Positions 1 through 9,431 of a DNA stretch of 64,000 nt are shown in pieces. The stretch comes from Pseudomonadota bacterium (GTDB taxonomy: Bacteria > Myxococcota_A > Polyangia > Polyangiales > Polyangiaceae). Position 1 is the first letter of the stretch; the number at the start of each line of letters is the position of its first letter. The translations under genes were made by a program, and so were the position numbers. The notes under the pieces are model-generated. The model was not told the DNA's origin. It saw nothing but the letters and a program-made list of their open reading frames with translations, and made no database searches. The stretch lies in NCBI GenBank assembly GCA_023402175.1, contig JAEXCN010000187.1:1-64000 (forward strand), read 5' to 3'.

Positions 1-1531
1 GCTCCGCAGGCGCCGCGAGCGAAGCCGGCGGCGGGGGATCGGTCACGACGACGCTCGCCGTCGTCCGCGGTCGCTCGCTCGTCACGGGAGTCTTCGGGGT
101 GTCCTTCTTCTGGCTGACGACGATCCCGACGCCCCCGGCGAGGCCGATCACGGCGATGACCGGAAGGGCGAAGACGAGCGGCGAGCGGCGCGACGAGCCG
201 CTCGGCTGCTCGACCGCGGGCGCGTCGCGTGTTGCTCCGAGATCGGTCTGCGCGCCGGTCGTGGGCCGGTTCGACGCGTGCTGCGGCGGCTGAGACGGTC
301 CCTTCGGGTCGGTGTCGAGCTGCGTCCGACCGAGCGCCTCGTCGGGACGCGCACGCATCGAGAACAGCTCGGGCACGGCCGCGACGCCTCCTTGCGCGGG
401 CGAATCGAGCAGCTTCGTCTTAAGCTGGACCGGCTCGCGCGGCGGCGCGTCGACGAGGATCTCCGTGACGGGCGCTCCCTTCTGCACGTCCGTCGTCGGA
501 CGGCTCGCCATCACGTCCGTGCCGCTTCCGGCGCCGCGCTGCAGCTTCGAGAACGCGGCCATCGACGTCGGAAGGCCGTCCATCGGGATGATGGACTCCT
601 TCGTCGGCGGCTTGAACCCGCGCATGCGCTCGACGAGCGCGAGGCTCTTCTCGCTCGCGAAGGGAGCGAGGTCCTCGGCCATCTCGAGCGCGGTCGCGTA
701 ACGCTCGGTCACCTCGCGCGCGAGCGCCTTGTGGACCACCGCTGCGAGCTCGTCGGGCAGATCCGGACGCGTCTGCTGGATCGGTGGCGGGTCTGCGGTG
801 AAGAGCTGGAAGAGGATCTCGGTGAACTCGCCGCTCTCGGAGAAGAACGGTGTCCGACCGGAAAGCAGCTCGTAGAGAATGACACCGACCGAGTAGAGAT
901 CCGATCGCGAGTCGACGTCGCGCGGGCTGCGCGCTTGCTCGGGCGACATGTAGAGCGGCGTCCCGAGCGCCGAGTTCGTCTGCGTGAGCGAAGAGCTCCC
1001 CGGCTGCACGACCTTGCTGATGCCGAAGTCGAGAATCTTCACGAAGTCGTCCTCGCCGTCGTGCGTGACGACGAAACAGTTCGACGGCTTCATGTCGCGA
1101 TGGATGATCCCGATCGCGTGTGCGGCCTGGAGCCCACGGAGGATCTGGATGGTGAAGTGGACCGCGCGCTGGATCGGCAGCCCCGACGGTCCGTCCCGCA
1201 TGAGGAGATCGGCGAGATCGAGCCCGTAGAGGCACTCCATGAGGAGGTACGGCGTGCCGTTGGGAAGAAGGCCGACGTCGTTGACCGGAAGGACGTGATC
1301 GCTCTTGATGGCCTTGCTGGCGCGGCCTTCGTTGACGAAGCGCTCGACGGCGCCGGGGAACGTCATGAACTGCGGGTTCATGAACTTCAGCGCCACCGTG
1401 CCGCCGAGGACGACGTGTGTGGCGCGTGCAACTGCTCCCATCCCGCCTTCGCCGAGGAGCTTCTCGATCTGGTACTTCCCGTCGACGATCTCTCCGGCGG
1501 CCGGATACGGGCTGGGAAACGTCTCGTTCAT
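1..1531 (-). CDS. Ser/Thr protein kinase, Hanks type (3' end outside window)
   Basis: This frame runs on the minus strand from an ATG at 1531 to the window edge, so only the first 510 residues are visible. A complete eukaryotic-like kinase domain occupies about residues 20-290. It has the glycine loop LGEGGMG (26-32), the ATP-anchoring lysine K49 in VALKF, the catalytic loop HRDMKPSN with D146, DFG, and the GTPLYMSPEQ activation segment. A proline- and Ala-rich linker follows, then one membrane span near residues 446-466, which predicts a C-terminal part outside the cytoplasm. This is the usual layout of myxobacterial membrane kinases. It is divergent from pccB with 150 bp between the starts. 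Substrate and sensor function cannot be read from the sequence. Confidence 0.93.
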   Translation of the reverse strand, partial: MNETFPSPYPAAGEIVDGKYQIEKLLGEGGMGAVARATHVVLGGTVALKFMNPQFMTFPGAVERFVNEGRASKAIKSDHVLPVNDVGLLPNGTPYLLMECLYGLDLADLLMRDGPSGLPIQRAVHFTIQILRGLQAAHAIGIIHRDMKPSNCFVVTHDGEDDFVKILDFGISKVVQPGSSSLTQTNSALGTPLYMSPEQARSPRDVDSRSDLYSVGVILYELLSGRTPFFSESGEFTEILFQLFTADPPPIQQTRPDLPDELAAVVHKALAREVTERYATALEMAEDLAPFASEKSLALVERMRGFKPPTKESIIPMDGLPTSMAAFSKLQRGAGSGTDVMASRPTTDVQKGAPVTEILVDAPPREPVQLKTKLLDSPAQGGVAAVPELFSMRARPDEALGRTQLDTDPKGPSQPPQHASNRPTTGAQTDLGATRDAPAVEQPSGSSRRSPLVFALPVIAVIGLAGGVGIVVSQKKDTPKTPVTSERPRTTASVVVTDPPPPASLAAPAE

Positions 1532-1681
1532 ACGTTCGGCCTTGAGAATAGGAGGCCGTCGCCCGGGAAGCCAGGCCGTGGGGCCCAGGAGCTCAGGGGC
1601 GGCTCGCCCTGTCTCGAGGCGCTTCGGGTCGGGGCCTTCGGGCTGTGAGCGACGGCGAGAGCGGAGTATGTAGTTCGCCCG

Positions 1682-3268
<1,587 letters not shown>

Positions 3269-3450
3269 GCCGGGACGCGCCTTCGCCGAGGGGCTGGCGC
3301 GGACGTGCAGGCTTTCGTGCTCGGCCTCGATCTCTTCGCGTGATGACATCCGCGCGGTGGCGAGCCGGATTTCTTTCGCGCGTGATCGCGGGTCCTTCGT
3401 TCCTGCACGAGATTGGGCATTCACGCGTCGTGATCTCGCGCAGTTCGGAG

Positions 3451-3466
3451 CGGCACGAGATCCGCA
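3451..3466 (+). promoter_or_regulatory. Sigma-54 (-24/-12) promoter of structured RNA A
   Basis: The sequence CGGCACGAGATCCGCA has the invariant GG (3452-3453) and GC (3464-3465) exactly 10 bases apart, the hallmark of a -24/-12 RpoN promoter (consensus TGGCACG-N4-TTGCA). The -12 half is TCCGCA rather than TTGCA. Counting 12 bases from the GC puts +1 at about 3477, one base before the long hairpin of RNA A. The same architecture recurs at 3765-3780, which makes chance unlikely. Confidence 0.7.
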
Positions 3467-3476
3467 TGTGACGAAG

Positions 3477-3592
3477 CAGCGCTGCGGCGAGGCTTGTCCC
3501 CCCCGAGCCCGTCGCAGCGCTGTTTTCGTTAACGGCCCTGAACGCCGCGGCGAGCTCGTCCCCCGAGCGCGCTCGCGGCGTTCTCTATTTCA
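3477..3592 (+). ncRNA. Predicted sigma-54-driven small RNA A (C-run-loop hairpins)
   Basis: Hairpin 1 (3478-3521): AGCGCTGCG (3478-3486) pairs perfectly with CGCAGCGCT (3513-3521). The stem continues GCG/CGT, skips a bulged A at 3490, and continues GG/CC and CTTG/CGAG. It closes a loop of one T and six C; the full C run is seven. Hairpin 2 (3540-3583): GAACGCCGC pairs with GCGGCGTTC, and the inner GCTCG/CGAGC closes a TCCCC loop. T-rich stretches follow each hairpin (GTTTTCGTT at 3522, TCTATTTCATT at 3583), so a transcript could end near 3592. A third fold at 3599-3650 (GTTGCGTAC/GTACGCGAC around CGCCG/CGGCG) may belong to a longer form. No convincing reading frame occupies the region. C-rich loops of small RNAs commonly contact Shine-Dalgarno sequences; that role here is inference. 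Confidence 0.65.
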
Positions 3593-3661
3593 TTGTCCGT
3601 TGCGTACGAGACCGCGCGCGCCGTCACTCGGCGAAGCGCGTGTACGCGACGTCGAGCTGCC

Positions 3662-3719
3662 CGCGTCGACCTTTGCCCGCGTCGACCTTTCGAGGTTGTC
3701 GGCGTGATCCTTCGACCTT
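3662..3719 (+). repeat. 16-bp-period repeats upstream of RNA B, possible enhancer sites
   Basis: CGCGTCGACCTTT occurs at 3662-3674 and again at 3678-3690, with a shorter TCGACCTT at 3712-3719. The block lies about 45-105 bp upstream of the second -24/-12 promoter, the usual distance for NtrC-type activator sites. Sigma-54 promoters require such activators, so this is a reasonable candidate. No activator gene is nearby. Confidence 0.4.
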
Positions 3720-3764
3720 GCACGACAGTGAGACGCGGAAGACGTGATTTCAGGGATTTAGAGC

Positions 3765-3780
3765 TGGCACGCAATCCGCA
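3765..3780 (+). promoter_or_regulatory. Sigma-54 (-24/-12) promoter of structured RNA B
   Basis: TGGCACGCAATCCGCA has a full TGGCACG -24 element, with GG at 3766-3767 and GC at 3778-3779 spaced by 10 bases. Predicted +1 is 3791, again one base before the hairpin foot (3792), the same geometry as in RNA A. The promoter is better than copy A because the -24 half is intact. Confidence 0.75.
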
Positions 3781-3790
3781 TATTGGAGGG

Positions 3791-3892
3791 CAGCGCTGCG
3801 GCGAGGCTTGTCCCCCCCCCCGAGCCCGCCGCGGCGCTGTTTTCGTTAACGGAGCGGAACACGCGATGGAGCGTGCACGTCGCGAGCTCCGT
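3791..3892 (+). ncRNA. Predicted sigma-54-driven small RNA B, paralogue of RNA A
   Basis: The first hairpin (3792-3838) has the same 5' arm as RNA A (AGCGCTGCG, GCG, bulged A, GG, CTTG). It pairs with CGAG-CC-CGC and CGCGGCGCT. Two arm positions differ from copy A (T to C, A to G), and each change keeps a pair by swapping Watson-Crick and G-T pairing. The loop is T plus nine C (C run of ten). The same GTTTTCGTTAACGG follows. The second hairpin differs from that of A: ACGGAGC (3849-3855) pairs with GCTCCGT (3886-3892), with an inner CGCGA/TCGCG. Conserved pairing with sequence drift suggests selection on the RNA rather than a protein. The 3' end is not defined by a clear terminator. Confidence 0.65.
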
Positions 3893-4226
3893 GCGAAGAG
3901 GACGGCACCTCGGCCCGCGTGATTCGCGCCGACGCGACCGGTTACGCCGAGGTCGCCGCCATCACTTCTCGAGCTGCGTGCTCTAGCTCACCGCGCACGC
4001 TGCGCGCGGCGTAACGCAACGCGAGCTCTCGGGGACCGATGTCATCGAGCTTCTCGCATCCGGCGATACACGTCGCGGGGATCGCTCAGCGACGCGTCTT
4101 GCGGCGCATCTTGCGGCGCGTTTTGCGGCACGCGAGCGACACATCGAACGAAAGCGCTGCGATCGCGTCCGAAACTTGGCCCGGCATCCTCTTTCTTCTT
4201 ATCGGAGGGAAGTCCGGAGGAAATCC
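3893..4226 (+). other. Leader/intergenic region before the PilZ gene with a 3 x 12-bp repeat
   Basis: No gene is supported here. The region contains three tandem 12-base units at 4094-4129 (GCGTCTTGCGGC, GCATCTTGCGGC, GCGTTTTGCGGC) and ends with a strong Shine-Dalgarno GGAGG at 4216-4220 for the gene at 4227. The repeat lies about 100 bases upstream of that start, so it could be in its untranslated leader or promoter. A TTG-initiated upstream extension of the downstream frame (from 4176) is possible but lacks a ribosome site. Confidence 0.55.
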
Positions 4227-5933
4227 ATGAGCACTGCACATGATCGCCGAGCGCCTGGAACGACCCGCATTCCTTTCGATGCGATGGTCGAGGTCGGGGG
4301 CGCGCTTGGCCCGTCGTTCGAGGCCCAGGCGGTGAACCTCTCCGAAGAGGGCATGTCGCTTCGCACGGCGTACCTGCCCGAGGTCGGCCAGCCGGTGATG
4401 TGCCGCTTCGATGCGGGCCATGGCATGACCGTCACCGCCGCAGGCGAGGTCCTCTGGCAGGACGACATGGGCAACGGAGGCGAGTTCGGCATTCGCTTCA
4501 CGAACCTGGATGCGGGGAGCACGGTCGCTCTGCAGCGCATCCTCGGCATGGGCGACGACGCACAAGCGCCGGCGCGGGATGCGGGCCGCAAGGTGCGCCT
4601 CCACATCGAGGGCCTCGCGTCTCCGATGCGCGCCAGGATCAAGGACCAGATGGCGTCGGGCGTGACGGCGTACAGCGAGCTCGGCTTCCTCCAGATGGGC
4701 AAGCCCCTCGAGCTCGAGGACGCCGCGTCCGGCACGCGCCGCCCCGCGATGATCGATCGCGTCCAGGTCGAGGTCGACGAAGGCTCGCGGATCCCGCAGC
4801 TCGTCGTGTCGCTCCGCTACGACGACGAAGAGGCGCGCGGCGCGTCGCTCGCGGGCGTGGAAGTGCCCGTCGACGACGCAGCCGAAGAGACGCCGCACGA
4901 TCCCGAGCACGCGTCCGAGATGGAGGCCTCGCGGCAGTACGACGAGGAAGCTCACGACGATCAGGCCGAAGCGCCGATGGCCGAAGCGAAGGCCGCGTCG
5001 GAGGACAGCGCGAACGAAGAATCGAACAAGCTGAAGAGCGCGCTCACGCGCAACGCCGCCAAGGTGACGCCGGCGCTCGTCTCGTGGGCGAAGCGCGCCA
5101 AGGTGGCGGCGGCGCTGCTCGCCGCGCGTGCAGCTCGAGCCAAGGGCCGCACAGGCGGTAACGACGTCGAGATCCCCGTGCGTCGGACGACGGCGCCTGC
5201 GCCCGGCGGCGGTCTCCACACGGCCGGGCGGAAGGTCGTCCGCGGAAGCATCCCGGACGATCGCTTCGAAGAGGAGCCGCAGCCGAAGGGTGGCTTGAAG
5301 CTCACGAAGAAGAAGCTCGCCCTCGGCGCATCGATCGGCCTCGCGACGATCCTCGTCCTCATCGCGCTCCGGAAGCCCTCGCCTGCACCGCAGCTCGCGA
5401 GCGCGCCGTCGCCGCCCGATTCGGCGGCGCTCGCAGCCCCGGTGGACACGGCCCCGCCTGCGCCGACGGCGCTCGCGCCGGTCACCCCGCCGGTCGATCC
5501 GCTCGCTGCCGCTGCGCAGGTCATGGCGAACGGCGGCCCCGGCATGAGCGCGGGCAAGCCAGGAAAGCCGACGCCGTTCACGAACGGTCCGGTCGGCTCT
5601 CGCCCGACGGTCATCAAGATCAAGATGGACGGCCCGGTCGAAGGCATCCAGGGCGCGGCGCAGCCGAGCGGCTTCACGATCGTGACGCCGAACCGCAAGG
5701 CGGTGGATCCGGCGGCATCGCTCGCGTCGAAGGACGCGCGCCTCGAAGGTGTGCACGTCTCGAACGAGGGCAGCGGCGCCGAGTTCACCGTCACGTTCAA
5801 GGACGGCGTCCCCAACTATGTCGTGCGCGCGCACGGCGACACGCTGGAGATGGTCCTCGCGAAGCCCGGCGGCACGAGCAAGGCCGAGGCGAGCGTGAAG
5901 AAGTCGACGAAGAAGACGACGAAGAAGCGCTGA
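4227..5933 (+). CDS. PilZ-domain membrane protein with C-terminal AMIN-like segment
   Basis: 568 residues from the ATG preceded by GGAGG. Residues 5-110 look like a PilZ domain: DRRAPGTTR near the N terminus and NLSEEGM, matching the (D/N)xSxxG half of the c-di-GMP motif. The arginine half is not the canonical RxxxR because two extra residues separate the arginines, so ligand binding is plausible but not certain. A second beta-rich segment (about 115-215), an acidic Ala/Glu linker and one membrane span (KKLALGASIGLATILVLIAL, about 373-392) follow. A Pro/Ala-rich region then leads to a C-terminal domain ending MVLAKPG that resembles AMIN folds. The protein probably links cytoplasmic c-di-GMP sensing to an envelope domain. 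A strong terminator follows. Confidence 0.8.
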   Translation: MSTAHDRRAPGTTRIPFDAMVEVGGALGPSFEAQAVNLSEEGMSLRTAYLPEVGQPVMCRFDAGHGMTVTAAGEVLWQDDMGNGGEFGIRFTNLDAGSTVALQRILGMGDDAQAPARDAGRKVRLHIEGLASPMRARIKDQMASGVTAYSELGFLQMGKPLELEDAASGTRRPAMIDRVQVEVDEGSRIPQLVVSLRYDDEEARGASLAGVEVPVDDAAEETPHDPEHASEMEASRQYDEEAHDDQAEAPMAEAKAASEDSANEESNKLKSALTRNAAKVTPALVSWAKRAKVAAALLAARAARAKGRTGGNDVEIPVRRTTAPAPGGGLHTAGRKVVRGSIPDDRFEEEPQPKGGLKLTKKKLALGASIGLATILVLIALRKPSPAPQLASAPSPPDSAALAAPVDTAPPAPTALAPVTPPVDPLAAAAQVMANGGPGMSAGKPGKPTPFTNGPVGSRPTVIKIKMDGPVEGIQGAAQPSGFTIVTPNRKAVDPAASLASKDARLEGVHVSNEGSGAEFTVTFKDGVPNYVVRAHGDTLEMVLAKPGGTSKAEASVKKSTKKTTKKR

Positions 5934-5957
5934 TCGAGCGCCTCGAGCGACGAACGT

Positions 5958-5994
5958 GACGGGCCGGAGCAGTGCTTCGGCCCGTTTCGTTTTT
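5958..5994 (+). terminator. Intrinsic terminator after the PilZ gene
   Basis: GGGCCGGAGC (5961-5970) pairs with GCTTCGGCCC (5974-5983) around the three-base loop AGT, with one G-T wobble. Flanking bases extend the stem to about 12 pairs. GTTTCGTTTTT follows directly. It is the clearest Rho-independent terminator in the window, 24 bases after the PilZ stop codon. Confidence 0.85.
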
Positions 5995-6222
5995 CGGACG
6001 CCACACCTACACGCACACCGTGTGCCGGCGTTCGTGGACGATGCGGCGCTCGATTTCATGCGGGATTCATCTCGCGTTCGGCGCGTCTTCAATCCTCCGT
6101 GGCTCTCTGGATGCAGAATGCTCGCGCTATCCTGCAGTCCGAGACCCGGTCCATTTTCGTCGGGGACAGCCCCCGGCGCCCCCGGAGATCTCCTCGACCT
6201 CGCCATCGCTCGGTCTCGTCAC

Positions 6223-6912
6223 GTGTCACGGATCCTTCTCATCGACGACGACAGCTCGCTCCTCGATGCGCTCTCGATCGCGTTCGAGGACGCTGGGCAC
6301 GAGGTCCTCACTGCACCCGACGGAGCCATCGGGCTCGAACGCGCGCGACGCGATCGGCCCGATGCCGTCGTGAGCGACGTGAACATGCCGGGCCTCGACG
6401 GGCTCTCGCTCTGCCGACGCCTCCGCGAAGCGGGCGATGCGGTGCCGCTCGTGCTCCTCACGTCACGTGACAACGAGATCGACGAGGCGCTCGGTCTCGA
6501 GCTCGGCGCCGACGACTACGTCGCAAAGCCGTTCAGCACGCGCGTGCTCCTCGCGCGGATCTCGGCGCTGCTCCGCCGCGAGTCGCGTAGGCAGTCGAAA
6601 GAAGCCGAACGCCCGATCGCGCGCGGCGCCCTCGAGCTGTTCCCGGAGCGGCTCGAGGTCCGCTACGCGAAGGCGCCGATCGTCGTCACCGTGACGGAGT
6701 TTCGCTTGCTCGAAGCGTTCGCGAGCCGTGCGGGCATCGTGCTCTCGCGCGATCGACTGCTCGACATCGTCCGCGGCGACGGATCCGTCGTGGCCGAGCG
6801 AATCATCGATACGTACGTCCGTCGTCTACGGCGCAAGCTCGAGGCCGTCGATTCGACGTTCGACCGCATCGAGACGGTCATCGGCGCGGGCTATCGATGG
6901 AAGGACGACTGA
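6223..6912 (+). CDS. OmpR-family two-component response regulator
   Basis: 229 residues from a GTG at 6223, chosen because SRILLIDDD begins the receiver fold directly; the frame is open further upstream. The receiver domain (1-115) has the acidic pair D8/D9, phospho-acceptor D52 in SDVNMPGLDG and K102 in YVAKPF. A winged-helix OmpR/PhoB DNA-binding domain fills 130-225, ending with the typical TVIGAGYRW. The kinase gene follows 13 bp downstream, so the two form an operon and a cognate pair. Target genes are unknown. Confidence 0.92.
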   Translation: MSRILLIDDDSSLLDALSIAFEDAGHEVLTAPDGAIGLERARRDRPDAVVSDVNMPGLDGLSLCRRLREAGDAVPLVLLTSRDNEIDEALGLELGADDYVAKPFSTRVLLARISALLRRESRRQSKEAERPIARGALELFPERLEVRYAKAPIVVTVTEFRLLEAFASRAGIVLSRDRLLDIVRGDGSVVAERIIDTYVRRLRRKLEAVDSTFDRIETVIGAGYRWKDD

Positions 6913-6925
6913 GCTGAGCTGGGGC

Positions 6926-8650
6926 GTGAAGCTCGGACCCTGGTTCTTCGGCGGCCGATGGGGCTCGGTGCACGGCCGGCGCGCCGCGGGCGATGCGCCG
7001 TCGACGAGCCTCTCGCATCTCCGTCCGTCTCTTCGGACGAACGCACTGCTCATCGTCCTCGCGATGCTCGTGCTCCCGCAGCTCATCGTCGTCGGATGGA
7101 GCCTGATGGAGCGCGACATCGGCGGGAAGCTGCAGTGGGAGACGAAGAGCGCGGCGGAGGAAGCGTCGGTGGTGCTCGCGAGGGCAGAAGCGTCGACGAT
7201 CGAGGCCGGGCTCGACGAGATCGCGCGGCGCTGGGGCACTCGCATCCGCCTCGTCGGCGACGACGGCGCTCTCCGCTTCGATGCCGACGCCGATCGTGGA
7301 ACGGACCTCGTCCACCAGATCGGCACGCTGTTCTTCGGTCCCGACGGCGCTCCGACCTTGCGCGAGTTCGATGAGACGCTCGGGACGCTGCCGCGAAGAC
7401 CCGAGGTCGTGAGGGTCACCGGTTGGCCCGGCGCGGACGCGCCGCCGGCGACGCTGGTCGAAGAGAGCGCTCACCGGTACCCGTTCGGCTCGGATCGCCG
7501 CCCGGACGGCAGCTCCGCGGCTCCGGTCGCGACCCTCTTCCGCTCCAACGCGCCGCCGACGGCTTCCGCGTCGCCGCGAATCGAGACGGGCTGTCGTACG
7601 TCACCCGCGGGGAAGCTCCTCGTCTGCCATGCCGCGCAGGCTGCGCTCTTCGACGGCCGCCCGCACGTCATCTACGTGCAGGAGTCGTCTCGCCGAGCAG
7701 TTCGAGCGCTCTACGATCTCCGCTACCACCTCGCGCGGCTGTCGATCGTCATGCTGCCGCTCGCGCTGGCGTTCTCGTGGTGGATGGGCCGCCGGATGGT
7801 GCGGCCGATCGAATGGCTCCGCGAACGCGTGCTCGAGAAAGCGAAGAGCGCGAACCCGCGCGCGGACATCGACCTGCGCGGCGGCGACGAGGTCCGCGAT
7901 CTCGCCGAGGCGTTCAATGATCTGCTCGGCGCGCTCGACGAGCGTCGCCGTGCGAACGAAGCGTTCGTTGCTGATCTCGTCCACGAGTTCAAGAACCCAG
8001 TCGCCGCGATCCGTGCGTGCGCCGAGTCGCTCGAGTCGGGCAGCGTCGACGAGAAGCGCGCCGCGCGTCTCTCGAAGATCCTCGCCGACTCGAGCGGCCG
8101 GCTCGACGCGCTCGTCTCGCAATTCCTCGAGCTCGCGCGTGCCGAAGCGGGCATGCCGAACGAAGCCCGCGCCGAAGTCGACGTCGGCGCACTCGCGAGC
8201 GGGATCGTGTCCTCGCTCGAGCCTTCCTTCGAAGGCGTCCGCTTCGGTGTCGAAGTCGATGCGGACACCATGGTCGTCGGCGTCGCCTCGCGTCTCGATT
8301 CGGTGGTGCGGAACCTCGTCGACAACGCAGCATCGTTCGCTGGGCGGGGCGGAGAGGTGCGCGTCTCGGTTCGCCATGAGCTGTCACCCCGCGACGTCGT
8401 CGCGATCGAGGTCTCGGACACCGGCCCTGGCATCGCGGAGGAGGACCTTCCCCGCGTCTTCGACCGCTTCTTCACGACGCGTGCACGCGCGCGTCCCGAG
8501 AACGGCGCGTCCTCCACGCGTAGAGGCGGAAGTGGCCTCGGCCTCGCGCTCGTGAAGGCGGTCGCCGAAGCGCACGGCGGCGAGGTCTCGGCGCGCTCGA
8601 CGCTGGGCAAGGGCGCCACGTTCCGCGTCACCTTCCCCACGCTCCGCTGA
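6926..8650 (+). CDS. Membrane sensor histidine kinase (partner of 6223-6912)
   Basis: About 574 residues from a GTG at 6926. The start is uncertain, but the frame only makes sense downstream of the regulator. Order: a first membrane span near 35-58 (ALLIVLAMLVLPQLIVV), an extracytoplasmic sensor region of about 200 residues, a second span (LSIVMLPLALAFSWWM), and a HAMP linker starting RRMVRPIEWLRERV. The HisKA domain follows with phospho-acceptor H353 in VHEFKNP, then an HATPase_c domain with DNAASFAGRGG (N box), DTGPGI and GSGLGLALVKA. All catalytic boxes are intact. The signal sensed is unknown. Confidence 0.92.
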   Translation: MKLGPWFFGGRWGSVHGRRAAGDAPSTSLSHLRPSLRTNALLIVLAMLVLPQLIVVGWSLMERDIGGKLQWETKSAAEEASVVLARAEASTIEAGLDEIARRWGTRIRLVGDDGALRFDADADRGTDLVHQIGTLFFGPDGAPTLREFDETLGTLPRRPEVVRVTGWPGADAPPATLVEESAHRYPFGSDRRPDGSSAAPVATLFRSNAPPTASASPRIETGCRTSPAGKLLVCHAAQAALFDGRPHVIYVQESSRRAVRALYDLRYHLARLSIVMLPLALAFSWWMGRRMVRPIEWLRERVLEKAKSANPRADIDLRGGDEVRDLAEAFNDLLGALDERRRANEAFVADLVHEFKNPVAAIRACAESLESGSVDEKRAARLSKILADSSGRLDALVSQFLELARAEAGMPNEARAEVDVGALASGIVSSLEPSFEGVRFGVEVDADTMVVGVASRLDSVVRNLVDNAASFAGRGGEVRVSVRHELSPRDVVAIEVSDTGPGIAEEDLPRVFDRFFTTRARARPENGASSTRRGGSGLGLALVKAVAEAHGGEVSARSTLGKGATFRVTFPTLR

Positions 8651-8808
8651 CCGCGCCACAAACCGTCGATCCAGAAGATGCGGCCACGCGCACGAGCGCA
8701 CGGCCGCGCGCACGAGCGCCGTCCCGTTCACGCCGCGTTCATCTCGGGGCTCGCATCGTTTCACCTTGCCGGGCAGCGACGTTCATCTCGCGATCGCAAG
8801 CTCCGGGC

Positions 8809-9423
8809 ATGTCCACGCTCGTCACGCTCCTCGACATCGCTTGTGGCAGACCGATCCCGTCACACGAGTCCGGTCCTTCTCGTCGACTTCAGCTCGTCGT
8901 GTTCGCGCTCCTCGGATCGTTGGTCTTCGCCGGCGCGTGGGGCCTCGCCGCGGGAAGCCAGGCGACGACGCTCGCGATCGCGAACCTCTACAAGGTGCCG
9001 ATGGTCGTCCTCCTTTCGTGCGCGTTCGCTGCGCCCGCAGGCTTGCTCGCGTGGCGGCTCTCCGGCGCGCCGATCCGCGGGAGCGACCTCGCTCTCGGCT
9101 TCTCCGGTGGAATGTTCGGCGGCACCCTCGTCCTCGCGGTGCTCGCGCCGCTCGTCGCGCTCTACTACCACTCGAGCGCATGGGCGGGCCCCGTGCTCGG
9201 GATCGGGTCGGCGATCCTCGCGCTCGTGACCGGGACGATCATGTTCGTGCGCGGAACGATGCAGCGCCTGCCGCCGGGCACGTCGAAGCTCGCGGTTCTC
9301 GTTCCCGTCGCGGTCACGCTGGGCATGCAGCTCCTCACGCTGATCCAGCTCGCGGCGATCGCTGCTCCCATCTTTCCCGAGCGCACGCCCTTCAGCGGCG
9401 GCATCGATCACCTCGCGCGCTGA
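8809..9423 (+). CDS. Polytopic membrane protein of unknown function
   Basis: 204 residues. After a hydrophilic N terminus there are about five to six hydrophobic segments (LQLVVFALLGSLVFAG, VPMVVLLSCAFAAPAGLLA, GGTLVLAVLAPLVALYY, PVLGIGSAILALVTGTIMF, LAVLVPVAVTLGMQLLTLI). I recognise no catalytic motif and no named family. It is followed within 9 bp by a secreted/membrane protein on the same strand, so the two are probably co-transcribed. The 158-bp gap before it carries short direct repeats (CGTTCATCTCG twice) of unknown meaning. Confidence 0.75.
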   Translation: MSTLVTLLDIACGRPIPSHESGPSRRLQLVVFALLGSLVFAGAWGLAAGSQATTLAIANLYKVPMVVLLSCAFAAPAGLLAWRLSGAPIRGSDLALGFSGGMFGGTLVLAVLAPLVALYYHSSAWAGPVLGIGSAILALVTGTIMFVRGTMQRLPPGTSKLAVLVPVAVTLGMQLLTLIQLAAIAAPIFPERTPFSGGIDHLAR

Positions 9424-9431
9424 GGTGTCCG

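Noticed and set aside
3522..3536. GTTAAC next to hairpins, resembling integron attC ends
   Set aside because: No paired core sites or cassette genes, and sigma-54 promoters explain the layout better.
4086..6206. 706-residue antisense frame opposite the PilZ gene
   Set aside because: Arg/Asp/Leu-rich without domains; the plus-strand frame carries the PilZ motif, TM and ribosome site.
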